From Chrysemys picta bellii (Eukaryota > Chordata > Testudines > Emydidae): 64,000 nucleotides of DNA. Position 1 is the first letter of the stretch; every line of letters begins with the position of its first letter. A program made the translations under genes and the position numbers. Below are positions 1 to 11,148 of this stretch, piece by piece. The stretch is from assembly GCF_011386835.1 (NCBI RefSeq), contig NC_088798.1, positions 9,176,001 through 9,240,000 on the forward strand, read 5' to 3'. The notes beneath the pieces were generated by a model. That model worked only from the letters and a program-made list of their open reading frames with translations, was not told the origin of the DNA and did no database searches.

Positions 1-139
1 ATGGATCGTGAAAGTTCAGAAGTACCTGGGATTTGCCATAGTTTTCCATCTCTGTTTTGTTTCCTGTGAAAATCTCAATCATGCTGCCTCATTTCTCATA
101 ATCTGATCTGTGAAAAACTGAGGGGTGGGGGGGCATGGT

Positions 140-345
140 TAGTTCACAAGAGTGGGAGTATTGGACTCCTGAGTTCTAATCTAGCCTGTGACACTGATCT
201 TCTGCACCCTGGGACAACTCTCTTAATCTCTACCATTATTTGCCCATCTGTAAATTGTACATAATAAAGGGTGTTGGGCGGATTATTTAATTGATGCTTG
301 AAGAGTGCTTTGCCAATAAGATTGGTGCACATTGAGACATAGTGT
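140..345 (+). repeat. MIR-type SINE
   Basis: The head resembles 'attggactcctgagttct', followed by the core 'gacaactctcttaatctct' and 'tttgcccatctgtaaat'. This is the order and wording of the MIR core-SINE. It is old and has many substitutions. Confidence 0.7.
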
Positions 346-1637
346 AGGGCTTGCTTGTTCAATTAGGCCATTTAAAAACTTTATTTTTTCACTACTGTAA
401 AATGACTTGCATTAGTTTTTAGGGTACACAGTGATTTTTATTGGGTCAATGATGAGGTTGACCCAGATGTGATTCTGAGCTGTTTTTAATATATAATTGT
501 AGGATTTCATGACAGTAGATATAATATATATGAATATAAATAAAACATGCTATATAAGTACTAAGTATTATTAATTTTCCAGGATACTCATAGGTACATA
601 GTTCCCGAGGCATATTATCATCCTTATTATTCTGTTCTGTATCTTTTCTAGTATCCTTCCTGTACTGAAGATGTGGCCTTGCTAGCCATTTGCACACTGC
701 ATGACAATCTCTTCTGATTTCTATTGTGTCCCTCTTTTCTGATGTATTCTGGTATCCTGCTGCTGGACATCCTGTTTCTTTCCCTCCAGTATTTTCCATT
801 GGAATCTTTTCTTTATCACTGTGTTACATCTTGTAAACAACAGGACATTAGTCCCCATTTTCAGTCTTCAGCTCTGTCCTCATTACTAAGATTTCTTGGT
901 TTAGGTATTATATAGTACTAATTTATCACTTTAGGTCAGCTGACATTTCCATTCTTGTTCTGAGCCCAAAGATGAATTTTTGGGGAAAGTGTAGGCCAAA
1001 TCTCTTAAGCTGTTCTTCTGTTCTTGAGTTTGGTAAGTTTGGGGCGGAGGGACTTTTCATAGTTCAAGAAAATGATTTTTGCTCAGACATGAACAGATTA
1101 AAAATGACTGAACTTTGCATGTGAATCTTTCTGGTAGTGTAGATTTCTTTGATAACTAGTTCATTTAGTTATTTACAAGCAGATACATTAAAACAATTCA
1201 GTGATAAACCTGTGAACGCGTTTTCATTTTGTGCACTGTAGGTACTTTGCCAACAGTAGAAGCAGCAGTGCTTGCTACAGTATATTAACATCTATATAGA
1301 AAGTTTTTGGCTTTCTCTACTGGCAGAGTTCATTCTGCTTATAAATCCCGGAAGGGCAAACTGTGGCATTTACAGTGTCTGCTGGTGAATCCAAGCTTCA
1401 ATAGCTCTAGATTTAAAAAAAACAAACAAAAAACATGCAAATGAAAGTATAAAAATGTATATTACTTGTAATACTAAGGTTAAAAGGTTAGGAAGTGTAA
1501 GAATTTATAGGTCTCATTGCAATATTAAACTTGGCTAGGTATATCAGTTACATCTTGTTTTCCTGTGTTTCCTTTTGAATGCATGCTTTAATACAACGTA
1601 TTAAATACATACCAGACATATAGGACAAGCAATATGA
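346..1637. other. AT-rich intergenic/intronic DNA, nothing recognised
   Basis: No coding frame, RNA gene or classifiable repeat was recognised. The open frames here are short and have no family resemblance. An A-rich run with aacaaacaaaa lies near 1415-1435. Confidence 0.5.
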
Positions 1638-1743
1638 CTGAGGCCAGGTTACACGACACAGGTCGACGCAAGGTGGGTCAGGTAGGCAGGAAGCTGCCCC
1701 TATGCTTTAAAGCCCTGCCAGTTTTTGAAATCCCTTTTCCTGG

Positions 1744-3555
1744 TTGCCTGGCTTGACGAGCGCATATGATAGCTCTCCATTGTTAAGTGTAGCTTCCCAG
1801 CTGACCATGCCAGCTATGCACTCCAGACACGCTCCTGCCTGGAGTAGACAGGAGATATTGGCTCTCCTGGGTTTGTGGGGAAAAGAGGCTGTGAGGTACG
1901 TCTCTGATCCCACATTTCTATGGCCGGACATCTATGAGCAGATTGCTCAGGGGATACAGGAGAAGGGCTACAGCAGGGACTAGCCGCAGTGTCACGTGAA
2001 AGCCAAGGAACTGCGTCAGGCATACTAGAAGGCCAGGGAAGCCAACAATTGATATGATGCAGAGCCGCAGGCCTGCCACATTTACAAAGAGCTACGTGCC
2101 ATTTTGGGCGGAGACCTCACCCTCTCCTCTGAGAGAGCACTGTGGATACTTCTGAGGAGCCTGGTTCATGGCAGAGGCCTGTGACTAATGGGGAGGAAGA
2201 GGTAGATGAGGAGGAGGAGGAGTATGGGGGACAGGCAACTGGGGGATCCAGCTGTGCAGCAAGCCAGGACCTGTTTTTGACTCCGTTGCAGTTCAGCCAG
2301 TCCCGACAATTGATCACGGGTGAGCCATATGCATGGAAAAGGAACTTCTGGTAAGTGTGTTGTTTACTTTGAAATTACAGGGAATGCACACCCAAAGTAG
2401 CAGGACACATCTTTTGATTTGCTCATTTTTAATTATGCTAGAAGAGATAGTGAAACAAACGAGAGGTAGAGTTGCTATCTGCTTTTCATTCTTCCCCCCC
2501 CAGTGTTAGGTAGTGGGGTCTACATGGAGCAGTTCGTTTATGTGCACCAAGATGTCCCATGAATCTTCCGTAGAGATCTTGATGAAACTTCCATGGAGGT
2601 AGTCTGCAATCCTCTGCTGAAGGTTTCTGGGGAGGGCTGCCTTATTTCTTCTGCCACAGTAGGACCTTTCCCATGCCACTTAGCGATTGCTTCAGCAGGC
2701 ACCACTGCAGCACACTGGCTAGCAGCATACGGGTCCGGGCGACGTCGGGATGCCAGCAGCAGCTGTGTGTTCTCTGCCACTGTTACCCTCAGGAGTGAGA
2801 GATCAGCTAAAATCACTACTGCCTGTGTGGAAAATGGTGTCCTAATCTGTTCCATTGGCATATACACCTACAATCATGCCAGTGAGCTGTTCTCTCATTT
2901 CCCCAACCCGCCCTACCACCCTGCCCCCGAGGGCTATACTCACCATGGCTGGTGCTATGACCTGCTTGGGACTGATAATGCACAGTGCTGAAGAGAGACT
3001 GTAGTGCTTACAACTTCTGGAGAGCACGGGGAGTGAGGTCAGTCTCTTAAGTTTTGATTTCCATCGTGAATACGCTGGCAGTGGTAGCTCTGTGTGCTGC
3101 AGCTGCTGCATTGCAGCCTTCAGAATCTTCCCCTTCCACACCCCATGGAATGCCTGAGCCAGATAAGGAGAAGAAAGAAGGCGGCTTGGGATGACATGTC
3201 CCAGGAGATCCTGCAAGCCATTAGAGTGATTCTCCAAGCTCCAACAGACAACATGGACAAGGTTAGAGTAGAGAGGAGAAAAGAAAAGGAGAGGGGCATG
3301 CATCAGGAGATGCTTGTGCTTCTCAGACAGCAAACAGATGCTGCAGACTCTGGTGGACCTGTAGGTTCAACACTCCTGTGCTCGCCTCCCTCTGCAGAAT
3401 ATAGAAAGCTCGATATCAGGAACTCCCTATACCTTCTCCCCCCCCCCCAGCCCCCCGACAACATTCAACATGGCATCAGGGTCAGTGCACTACCCTTATC
3501 GCTCCTCCGAGGGGACATTACTGAAAATAACAGCTTCACATACTCTGATCTGTGA
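1744..3555 (+). pseudogene. Harbinger Myb/SANT-like DNA-binding protein, broken
   Basis: The first part (about 1800-1983) reads APAWSRQEILALLGLWGKEA and then IYEQIAQGIQEKGYSRD. This is the Trp-spaced helical pattern of the Myb/SANT-like domain found in Harbinger accessory proteins. After a stop it continues as VKAKELRQAY and CHIYKELRAILGGD, then shifts frame into an acidic linker with GEEEVDEEEEEYGG (2142-2354). A second block (3150-3400) reads RRRKKAAWDDMSQEILQ and EMLVLLRQQTDAADS, a basic, coiled-coil-like C-terminal part. The 2355-3090 gap could be an intron. Such proteins help the transposase bind the element ends. Stops and frame changes show it is no longer functional. Confidence 0.65.
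2515..2645 (-). pseudogene. Unassigned coding-like segment, antisense inside Harbinger
   Basis: On the minus strand, about 43 codons are open without a stop and read RNKAALPRNLQQRIADYLHG then SFIKISTEDSWDILVHINEL. Composition is protein-like, with alternating hydrophobic and charged residues. An adjacent minus-strand frame (to 2867) is also open and includes RTPFSTQAVVILADLSLLRV. It is not part of the transposase homology and lies opposite the putative intron of the Myb gene. I do not recognise the family. Confidence 0.35.
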
Positions 3556-3961
3556 AAGACACGGTTGGTGTATGTGTACCTGAAATGGAAATGACTGTTC
3601 TTTCCCCTTCATAAGTTCTGTTCGGTTAATTTATTAAGTTTTATCAAGTTCTAAATTTTTTTATTTGCCTGCTTCATGTTATGGAATAAAATTCTATTTT
3701 TTGGAACATAATTTATCTTTATTAGTTCACAACTTATGCTGGCTGGTGATGAACTGGTCTGACAGCAATCAATTTCCTGTTACTGCACTGTGTCACAGAA
3801 CCCATAACACCATTCGCAAACAATATTAATAGGTGCATTGATGATGTTGGATTCCTACATACACAGCAATCACTACAAGATTCATTCCAGGCCACAAAAG
3901 AGAGAGAGGCCATGTAGAGCCTATTACAGCAACACACACTGCTCTGGCTCAATATATATAT

Positions 3962-4150
3962 ATTTTTTAAATGGAGGTATCCCATCTCCGAGAACTGGAA
4001 GAAACCTTGAAAGGTCATCAAGTCCAGTCCCCTGCCTTCACTAGCAGGACCAATTTTTTGCCCCAGATCCCTAAATGGCTCCCTCAAGGATTGAACTCAC
4101 AACCCTGGGTTTAGCAGGCCAATGCTCAAACCACTGAGCTATCCCTCCTT
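3962..4150 (-). repeat. tRNA-derived turtle SINE (tortoise pol III type)
   Basis: Read on the minus strand it starts GGGATAGCTCAGTGGTTTGA (pol III A box) and continues to GGTTGTGAGTTCAATCC (B box, 4104-4088), then a body with GGGATCTGGGGCAAAAAATT and a tail with TGACCTTTCAAGGTTTCTTC. This is the layout of the tRNA-related SINE of cryptodiran turtles and is the best taxonomic marker in the window. It separates the two Harbinger genes. Confidence 0.85.
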
Positions 4151-4159
4151 TCAAAGCCT

Positions 4160-5235
4160 CCCTGAGCCATATAGGTCTATGTTGAGCTCTTCCAATAGCC
4201 CTTCTATCTGGATGTTCAAATTCAGCAGACAGTTGCTCTACCTCCGCAGCTGGGGGAAACTTCTCCCCCTTTGCTTCACAGATGCCATGCAGGACATAGC
4301 AGGCAGCTATAACCTTTGAGCTATTTTGCTCACTGAGATCCAATCTTGTAAATAAACAATGCCACTGTTATTTACTCCTTCTCATAACACAAGAACCAGG
4401 GGTCACCAAATGAAATTAATAGCAGATTTAAAACAAACACAAAGTTTTGGGGTTGTTTTTTTTTTCACACAACACACACTCAACCTGTAGAATTCTTTGC
4501 CAGAGGATGTTGTGAAGGCCAAGACTATTACAGGGTTCAAGAAAGAAATAGATAAGTTCATGGAGGATAGGTCCATCAATGGCTATTACCAAGGATGCGC
4601 AAGGATGGTGTCCCTAGCCTCTGTTTGCCAGAAGCTGGGAATGGGCGATGAGATGGATCACTTGATGATTCCCTGTTCTGTTCATTCCCTCTGGGGCACC
4701 TGGCATTGGCCACTGTCAGAAGACAGGTTACTGGGCAAGATGGATCTTGGTCTGACCCAGTATGGCCATTCTTATGTTCAGTGACCAAATGACCAAAGGC
4801 ACATTCTGCACCTGCTGAGTCTATAGTTGAAGTGCTCCTTTGTGCTGTCAAGTTGACCGGTGTATGGCTTCATGAGCCATGGGAGGGCGTAGGCTGAGTT
4901 TTCTAGGATCACTGTTGGCAGTTCAATATTCCCAGTGGTAATCTGCTGGTCAGGAAAGAAAGTCCTTCCTTGCATGTTCTTGAGCAATCTTATGTTCTTG
5001 AGCAATCTTACGTTCTTAAAGATGCATGTGTCATGCACCTTCCCTGACCAGCCCACACTGATGTTGGTAAAGCATCCCTGGTGATCCACCAGTGCTTGTA
5101 AACAACGTCCCTTGAGGTGGATTTCCTGACTCCATAATGATTCCTGACAGATCAGTAGCAATCTTGCAGTGCAAGTTTCCTCAGTGTAATCACCATTCGC
5201 TTCTCAGCTGTCAGTGGAGCTCTATTTGGTGTCCC
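4160..5235 (-). pseudogene. Harbinger DDE transposase (HARBI1-like), broken and interrupted
   Basis: The minus strand gives, from 5235 downward, a helix-turn-helix-like start (PLTAEKRMVITLRKLALQDC, then a TGA, then SVRNHYGVRKST). It continues as LQALVDHQGCFTNISVGWSG with KVHDTCIF, then LPWLMKPYTGQLD and HFNYRLSRCRM. Beyond the nested CR1 it ends with LDLSEQNSSKVIAACYVLHG, ICEAKGEKFPP. These are the landmarks of the DDE_Tnp_4 nuclease of HARBI1-type proteins. The stop sits where an Arg (CGA) is expected, in line with CpG decay. The segment that should carry the first catalytic Asp (DGTHI-like) is missing. An 18-bp in-frame duplication (4975-5010) repeats six residues of the NVRLLKNIRLLKN stretch. 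Confidence 0.8.
4365..4780 (+). mobile_element. CR1 LINE 3' end inserted in the Harbinger transposase
   Basis: The text runs from 'accaggggtcaccaaatg' through 'cagaggatgttgtgaaggcc' to the terminal 'ctgacccagtatggccattc'. This is the 3' end of a turtle-type CR1. It is 5'-truncated and splits the transposase between the LSRCRM...FGH part and the LDLSEQN part, so it post-dates the Harbinger element. Confidence 0.85.
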
Positions 5236-5917
5236 TACGCTGACAGGGACTGTGGTGAGCCTTGTGCATCAGTAAGTTCTGCAGTCACTGCTAGTCATCC
5301 CAAACCTGCACTGCAATGCACTCCTACAAGTCAGTGCTTGTTTCTTGGGCCCAGAACTGGTGCGCCACCATTTCCAGGTGTTCTGTGGACTCTGCCAACA
5401 ACCTTGAATTGTTTCTTTCTGTGTCCCACAGCAGTTCAGCCTCCAAAAAATCATCATGTTCCCCACTGCTCCTCTTGCAGCTCTACAAATACTGCAGGAT
5501 CAGGCACCTGTTTCTCACAGCACTCATGACAATAGTGAAGAGCTGTGCAGGCTCCATGCTTCTGTCATCTGGCAGATAGCGCGGAGGGATGCACGGGTTT
5601 GTGGGACTTCAAAAAGAAGGCATGAAATATGGGCTCCGGATTAAATTATGTGATGGAGAACACAGTATTATGGGAAGTTGACCTCATGCTCCCAGTCACT
5701 CCTGCATAACTCATTTCAACCCCATCAGGCATTTCGAGAACTTCCCAGAAGACCCTGCACTGGAAGGTGGCGAGTGCACAGTTGGACACCTACTCACAGT
5801 GCACTGCATTCTGCATTGATACAAGCGCTCCTGGTAAGGATGCGCACTGCCGATACAGGGAGCCAAGTGTGCACAGATACACAATTTTTAAAAACTGCAG
5901 TGGCTGTGTGCTGAAGT
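5236..5917. other. Decayed 5' part of the Harbinger transposase region
   Basis: This stretch lies between the transposase helix-turn-helix remnant and the right terminal repeat. Several short frames are open on both strands, but none could be aligned confidently to the transposase N-terminus. Confidence 0.4.
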
Positions 5918-6114
5918 AACTTAGGTCAACATAGTGTAGACATGGCCTGAGTTAGCATTGTTATTTAGTAAACACTGATCAGGATTATGGGTATGGACCC
6001 ATGTTTTCAAAGACCCCTTTTCTGACATACTCTGCTGCATATAGGCAGTCTGTACAGATAGGCACTTTGCCCACATCACCATAGTATCTGAGCCCATTGC
6101 AATCATTAATACAT

Positions 6115-6215
6115 TAAATGAATGCACCCACTTTTTACAGATGGTGAACTGAGCACAGGGTAGATTAAGTGATGTGCCAAAAGTCACAGAGGAAGTTTAG
6201 AATATCCATAAATCT
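6115..6215 (-). repeat. MIR-type SINE fragment, reverse orientation
   Basis: The phrases 'ttttacagatggtgaactga', 'agattaagtgatgtgccaaa' and 'gtcacagaggaagttt' are the reverse complement of the MIR core (cattttacagatggggaaactgagg). Confidence 0.65.
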
Positions 6216-6799
6216 TTCCTGTTTGGATCAGCACTTTCAAAAGCCTTGGGTTAGATACCCAAATAAGCGGTGTGATTTTTTTCCCCCCAGAGATGTTTAT
6301 CACATGCAGCCCTTGTTGAATATGTACAGCTTCCATTATCTTCACCTCTAAAAATAAGACAACATATTTAGATGGATAAATGTAGGCATCTAAATTGGCA
6401 GAAGATGTCCTTAGTTTTCTGTGCACCCGCAGGAAAACAGAGATTTCAAAATATTGTTTGAGTTTCTAGATTGGTTGAAAATTAGCTGAGAATACGGCAT
6501 GGGCAAAGTTCCATCTATGAAAGTTAGAGTGGCTTTTTTTAAGACAGCATGGTAGTTCTCATCTAGGGTTGGACTATAAAAGTAATGGGAGCAGAGGGGA
6601 AGCCCCTGTTAAGGGTTTAACCCTAGTGCTTTATTAGGACATTGAATAAAATGTGTGAGAGGGAGAGGTTTGCCAAGTAGCCAGCCTCGCTGGATCTGAT
6701 ACTGAGACAATCATTTGTACCAAGGAATACGCGAGTTGACAGGGTCTGGGAGACTAGGACTTCACAGCAGTGAAATGGACCTTGGTGACAATGGTCTTG

Positions 6800-7930
6800 G
6801 AGTATGTTGATTTTCCTTTTTTTTCTGTAGGTGGCACGATGCCAACTGGGCAGCCTCATGAATGTCGATGCTATCCGCTGGGGCCACAACAGCATAGCTC
6901 TGCATGGCCTGTTTCCGTATTTGCTTGTCCGTGGGGACGCTGATTGGTTACTGATCTTGCTGAGCAGTATTGCAAGGAAATACTGCAGATGTAAGTTTGC
7001 TGCAGAATAGCTGATACCAGTGGTGTCCCAAATAGTCTGCTTATACACCTCTACTCCGATATAATGCGACCTGATATAACACAAATTCGGATATAACGTG
7101 GTAAAGCAGTGCTCCGGGGGGGGGCAAGTTCGATATAATGCGGTTTCACCTATAACGCGGTAAGATTTTTTTTTTTTGGCTCCCGAGGACAGTGTTCTAT
7201 CGAGGTAGAGGTGTATGAGCCTATAGATGGGGTACCAAGGACCATGCTGATCTTAATTGGCACTGGGAGGAAATAGCAGGGCTTGGTCATGCTCTCCAAC
7301 CATCTTATAGTTCAATGCAGAGTTGGTGGACCATCACCTTGTTCAGCCTGTACCTCTGCAATGCTTGCACCTCTGATATTTGCAGGAAGCTCTTGTATGG
7401 CTGATAGACCTTATGTGAAGGGTAAGGGGGTGTCCTCTTCTGCCACTTGCACTTTCTTAGTCTTCTCCTAATATATGAGCTCAGCATCACTGCTTATTCC
7501 TCACCTTCCTCTCCCTGACTCCTGTTTGCTGCATCCTCCCCAGCATCTCCTCTGGCTTGTTCCCTTCTCTGGCCCCTAAATCCATGCCTGTCTCTTTCCT
7601 GCAACATCATTCCTCCTGAATATTTCCTTCTCTCACTGTCTCTTGTTCAGATGTATGTGTTTAGGGAGCTGAGGGGTGGGCAGGGTTGTGCTGCTGCTTC
7701 TTGCAATCAAGCAGCATACACAGCATCCAAAGAAGGGGTGATTTGGGTAGTACTTTTACCCGTGTCTTCTGTGTCTTCTACCGGTAATTCTACCGGTGTC
7801 TCTGGATGATGCATGCCTGAGTCACTACAAGCATGTGTGCATCTAAGTCTGGATGCCCATCTTGCATTTCTGAAAGTTGACTTTTGACACTTATCCCTGA
7901 GACCACTCCCCCGTCCCACCTGTTTGCATT
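6800..7930. other. Unclassified, possibly transposon-derived stretch around a MITE
   Basis: Several short minus-strand frames here look coding-like, such as IRRRLRKCKWQKRTPPYPSH near 7400-7480 and one at 7707-7919 rich in charged residues. There are stops and shifts between them, and I cannot place them in a family. A TA-flanked MITE interrupts the stretch at 7046-7213. The 7480-7650 part is pyrimidine-rich. Confidence 0.3.
7046..7213. mobile_element. Mariner-type MITE with TA duplication
   Basis: The ends cacctctactccgata and the inverted tatcgaggtagaggtg match at 14 of 16 positions, and each is flanked by TA. The body repeats 'gatataa' and 'cggatataacg' units and contains an 8-9 G run. A non-autonomous Tc1/mariner-like element fits the TA target. 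Confidence 0.8.
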
Positions 7931-10788
7931 ATCTCCATTTTGTCATGAACATGGTCTGGATGTGCCCATCAGTCTCCTCTGAAAATCTCGTGTGCTCCAA
8001 TCTTCCACTAGCACTAAAACATAACTACCCACTGGGGAACTTTCACATACACAGATATTCAAATACTTGCATCCTCATACCTGAAGCAACTGTAAAGGGT
8101 TCGAATTACATACATCTCTTGAATAAAATGAACACCCAGTACAGTAACACTAAATGTTACATATGTGCAAAGAAGCTGAGTTGTGGTTTCTCTGGGAACT
8201 GTAAGTGAATCTCTTCGGTTTTGTGTGTCTAAATGCTTAACTTAGTGTTGTATTTATATAGGATTGGGGTGTTTTTTTTGGTTGAATATCCTTACATTCA
8301 GAACTTTCTGAATCAGGTAGCTCTGTATCCACAGCTAAAAAGCAACTGGATTTCCAGCGGGAGTCCTAGGATATTTTTCTCGCGCGCGCTCTCTCTCTCA
8401 CTAAGAGAAATCACAGTGCACCTGATGTAACGTTCCATCACTATCAGAGCTTGCACAGCTGTTTTGTAGGGTCCACAGTTAGGGGTAGAATGAGAGCCAA
8501 TAATGGCTTCTTACATAGCAGAGTGTGCAGATAAACAAAACTCCCAATACAATCTTACTCTTTTGCTTACTGCTTCTTCTGCTTTAAGCCAAGAATCCTA
8601 CAATGTACCCTATTTTAGATGATTCCAAAACCTCCTCTTTTTAATACGTGGTGTAGTTATACATAGACCAGTCCTAAATTTCTCAGCCTCCTTAAATACA
8701 TGTGAATTCCTCAGTTTACCTTAAATACATGTGAATTCCCTAACCTTATAAAACAATTTACCTGAAAACCATTTTAGCATTGCCTAGTCTAGTGCATTGT
8801 CTATGATTCCCTAGGTCTCTACTTAGTTTCCAGAGGGCAATCAGTTATTTATTTAAATCATTCAAAGTAGTTAAATTATCCTATCTTATTATAGTTCTAT
8901 ACTGTACATTAATGGTTTAATTAACCATAATTTTTAAAAATCTCACTCAGCCTATTTGTTATTTTTATAATTGTTGCCTGACTATTCATTTCTCTCACCA
9001 AATTCACAATTTTTTGAAAGCTTTTGGATGTTGCGCTAAACCTCTAGCTGTTCGTGGCGCAAACCTAGTATCTGTTGTTATATATGTAAGTGTCCTTTTT
9101 AGACATGAATTTTTTTAGACATTTCCCCCTTCCCCACAAGCTCTCCAGTGTTGTGTTCTTAATGTAGACTGACTTTTTTTGGAATCAAATTTTGGGTTAG
9201 ATACCATTGACATTTAGGCTCTTGGTTTTATACTCAATGTGATGGCTTTCACCGTTTGTCATTTGCATGCTCAGTTTTTTTCAAGCTTTCGAAAAACTTT
9301 GCAGATGACTTTTAAAATAGGCAGGCATGTGTATATATAAGAAGTTTCCATCCCCTTTGAACATATTTATTTTGTATTTTTATATTTGGAAGAGAATGGG
9401 GTACCTGTTCTGATCCTGTAGTGCAGATTTTGTTAAAATTTTGTCATCTATGATGATGTGTTCTTCATGAGTCAGTGCATGTATCCATTTGAGTTGTCTC
9501 TGGCTCATCTTGGGCCTGACACTGAGCACTGCTGAGTACCTCACAATCTTCAGAGTTGCGAATGCTCAGACTCTTTCCAGGATCAGGCCCTTGAACACTT
9601 TTTTCTTCAAGTTAAATTCTTGGAGTGGACTGGTGGGGAAGTAGTGCTGACACATGAGATCTTTCCCATAGATACTGCATTTCCACACAGATTCTCCAAT
9701 GACAGCATAGGGCAAACCTTAGTGCTTGCATTGTGTATCTCCTTTTCCAAGTCCATTGTTTGGTGTTGAATCACACTGTGGTTCAACCTTCTCTCTCTAC
9801 TCCACCCCCAAGAAACAAATTAATATCCTTAGATCCCAAATAAATGTTTGATTTTATATGGTTGTTATAGAAATATCCTAGAAAACAATTCATATACTTC
9901 TAAGCTTGCCTACCTAGTCCTCTGTAGAAGAGTGGAAAAGGAAGAGTCCATTGAAAATGGCAGGTTGTAGTTCACAGATAGCAGTATTTAAGTGGCTTGC
10001 TATAATCATATTAGGATAGAATTCACCGAATTCTTTATTTTTACACTGCACTAGAATAGACTGTTACTGTTTTTCCCCCCCTCCCCCCTCTTGCTTTGAT
10101 GATTAGCTTCAAAACTCACCCAGCATAAATGCTAGAGTTCTGCAGCAATGTACTCGGAAACTGGTGTGAAAAGAGTCTGGGTTGGAGTTTTGTGTCCTTG
10201 CACATGAAAGCTCTGGTGCTTTCCTAATAGAGTGAAAATGAGACTACTGCTGCTCTATAAGAGGTCTGTTCTAGCCACATTTCTCTGCAGCTTGGCAGAT
10301 GGTGGCATGTCAATGGTTTCTTATTGATTGGTTGAAATTGCCTCAGGGTAGTAGGAGGAAAGGTCCTTAAAAATGTGCTTCAGGTCCCTTTTTTGTTTGT
10401 TTTTTTCTTTTCTTTTTTTTTAAATACATTTATAAAAGATTTCTGTTTAAATCAGAGGAATGGCTGGTAATCAAAATACTGAAGTTATCTGCAAGTAAAA
10501 AATAACAGTCCTGAAACCCTTAAATATATTTATCTCCAAGATCAGCAAGCCAAGAATATTTTATTTACTAAATAATTACGTTTCAGTGTTAGAAAAGAAG
10601 TGACATTTTTAATTAATATTCAAGACATACGGTGAGTGAGAAAATAAGCTCATTTCATACATCCAGAAATGGATGGAAATAACCTTTCTTCCCCATATAG
10701 AAAGTGGGGTGGAAAATTAATATATTCAAGAAGGTTAAATCATAACTGCATCACTTAATATTATTTAACAGACAAAACAGAATATCAG

Positions 10789-10825
<37 letters not shown>

Positions 10826-11148
10826 GCTTAACCCAGTGCAAAGTATTTATAGAGACATCCGTGTATGAAAGAATATAGTAGTGTAGGTAATACTATGTAT
10901 TTGACAAGTCAAAATCACATGTTCATATGGTTTGTCACATTTTAATAAAATAGAACGTTTGGAAAATAACATGACCTTTACTTTCAGTAAATAACCTTAT
11001 TAGGTTCTGCTCCCACTGAAGCCAGTTGCAATGGGATTTCAGTGGGATTCAGTTCTGGCCCATAATAAATAACACTTGTGTGTGATTTCTTTTTGTTTTT
11101 CATTCTTCCCCCACACCACCAATTTGTGCTTTAAACTTTAAAAATGTG
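7931..11148. other. AT-rich DNA without recognised genes
   Basis: Only low-information items are seen: a CG/CT run (8380-8400), a duplicated 'ccttaaatacatgtgaattc' phrase (about 8691-8738), and weak matches to amniote palindromic repeats near 9508-9595 and 11008-11065 ('cccactgaagccagt' style). No credible coding frame was found. Confidence 0.5.
10790..10825. repeat. (GT)n(AT)n microsatellite
   Basis: About ten GT units pass directly into about seven AT units. Confidence 0.95.

Larger units (their letters stand above)
1638..5951. mobile_element. Harbinger (PIF) DNA transposon relic with two convergent genes
   Basis: The left end (ctgaggccaggttacacg, 1638) and the reverse complement of the right end (ctcaggccatgtctacac, from 5951) form imperfect terminal inverted repeats. 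Inside, a Myb/SANT-type DNA-binding protein gene lies on the + strand (1744-3555) and a DDE transposase gene on the - strand (4160-5235). The two-gene plan is that of Harbinger elements. The element is dead: it carries stops, frameshifts and an internal deletion in the transposase. It has been invaded by a SINE (about 3965-4150) and a CR1 (about 4365-4780). Flanking TGA and TTA could be a decayed 3-bp duplication. Length is about 4.3 kb including the nested insertions. Confidence 0.75.

Noticed and set aside
2138..2354. Acidic GEEEVDEEEEEYGG frame as a host gene exon
   Set aside because: The acidic linker fits the Myb/SANT accessory protein of the Harbinger element and continues its order.
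4088..4145. A tRNA gene on the minus strand
   Set aside because: A and B box text is present, but there is no acceptor-stem pairing, and the sequence runs on into a SINE body and tail.
4402..4792. GTCACCAAATGA and GTGACCAAATGA as target-site duplications of the CR1
   Set aside because: The left copy lies within CR1-like text (accaggggtcaccaaatgaaattaatag), so the similarity is probably coincidental; the true left edge is nearer 4365.
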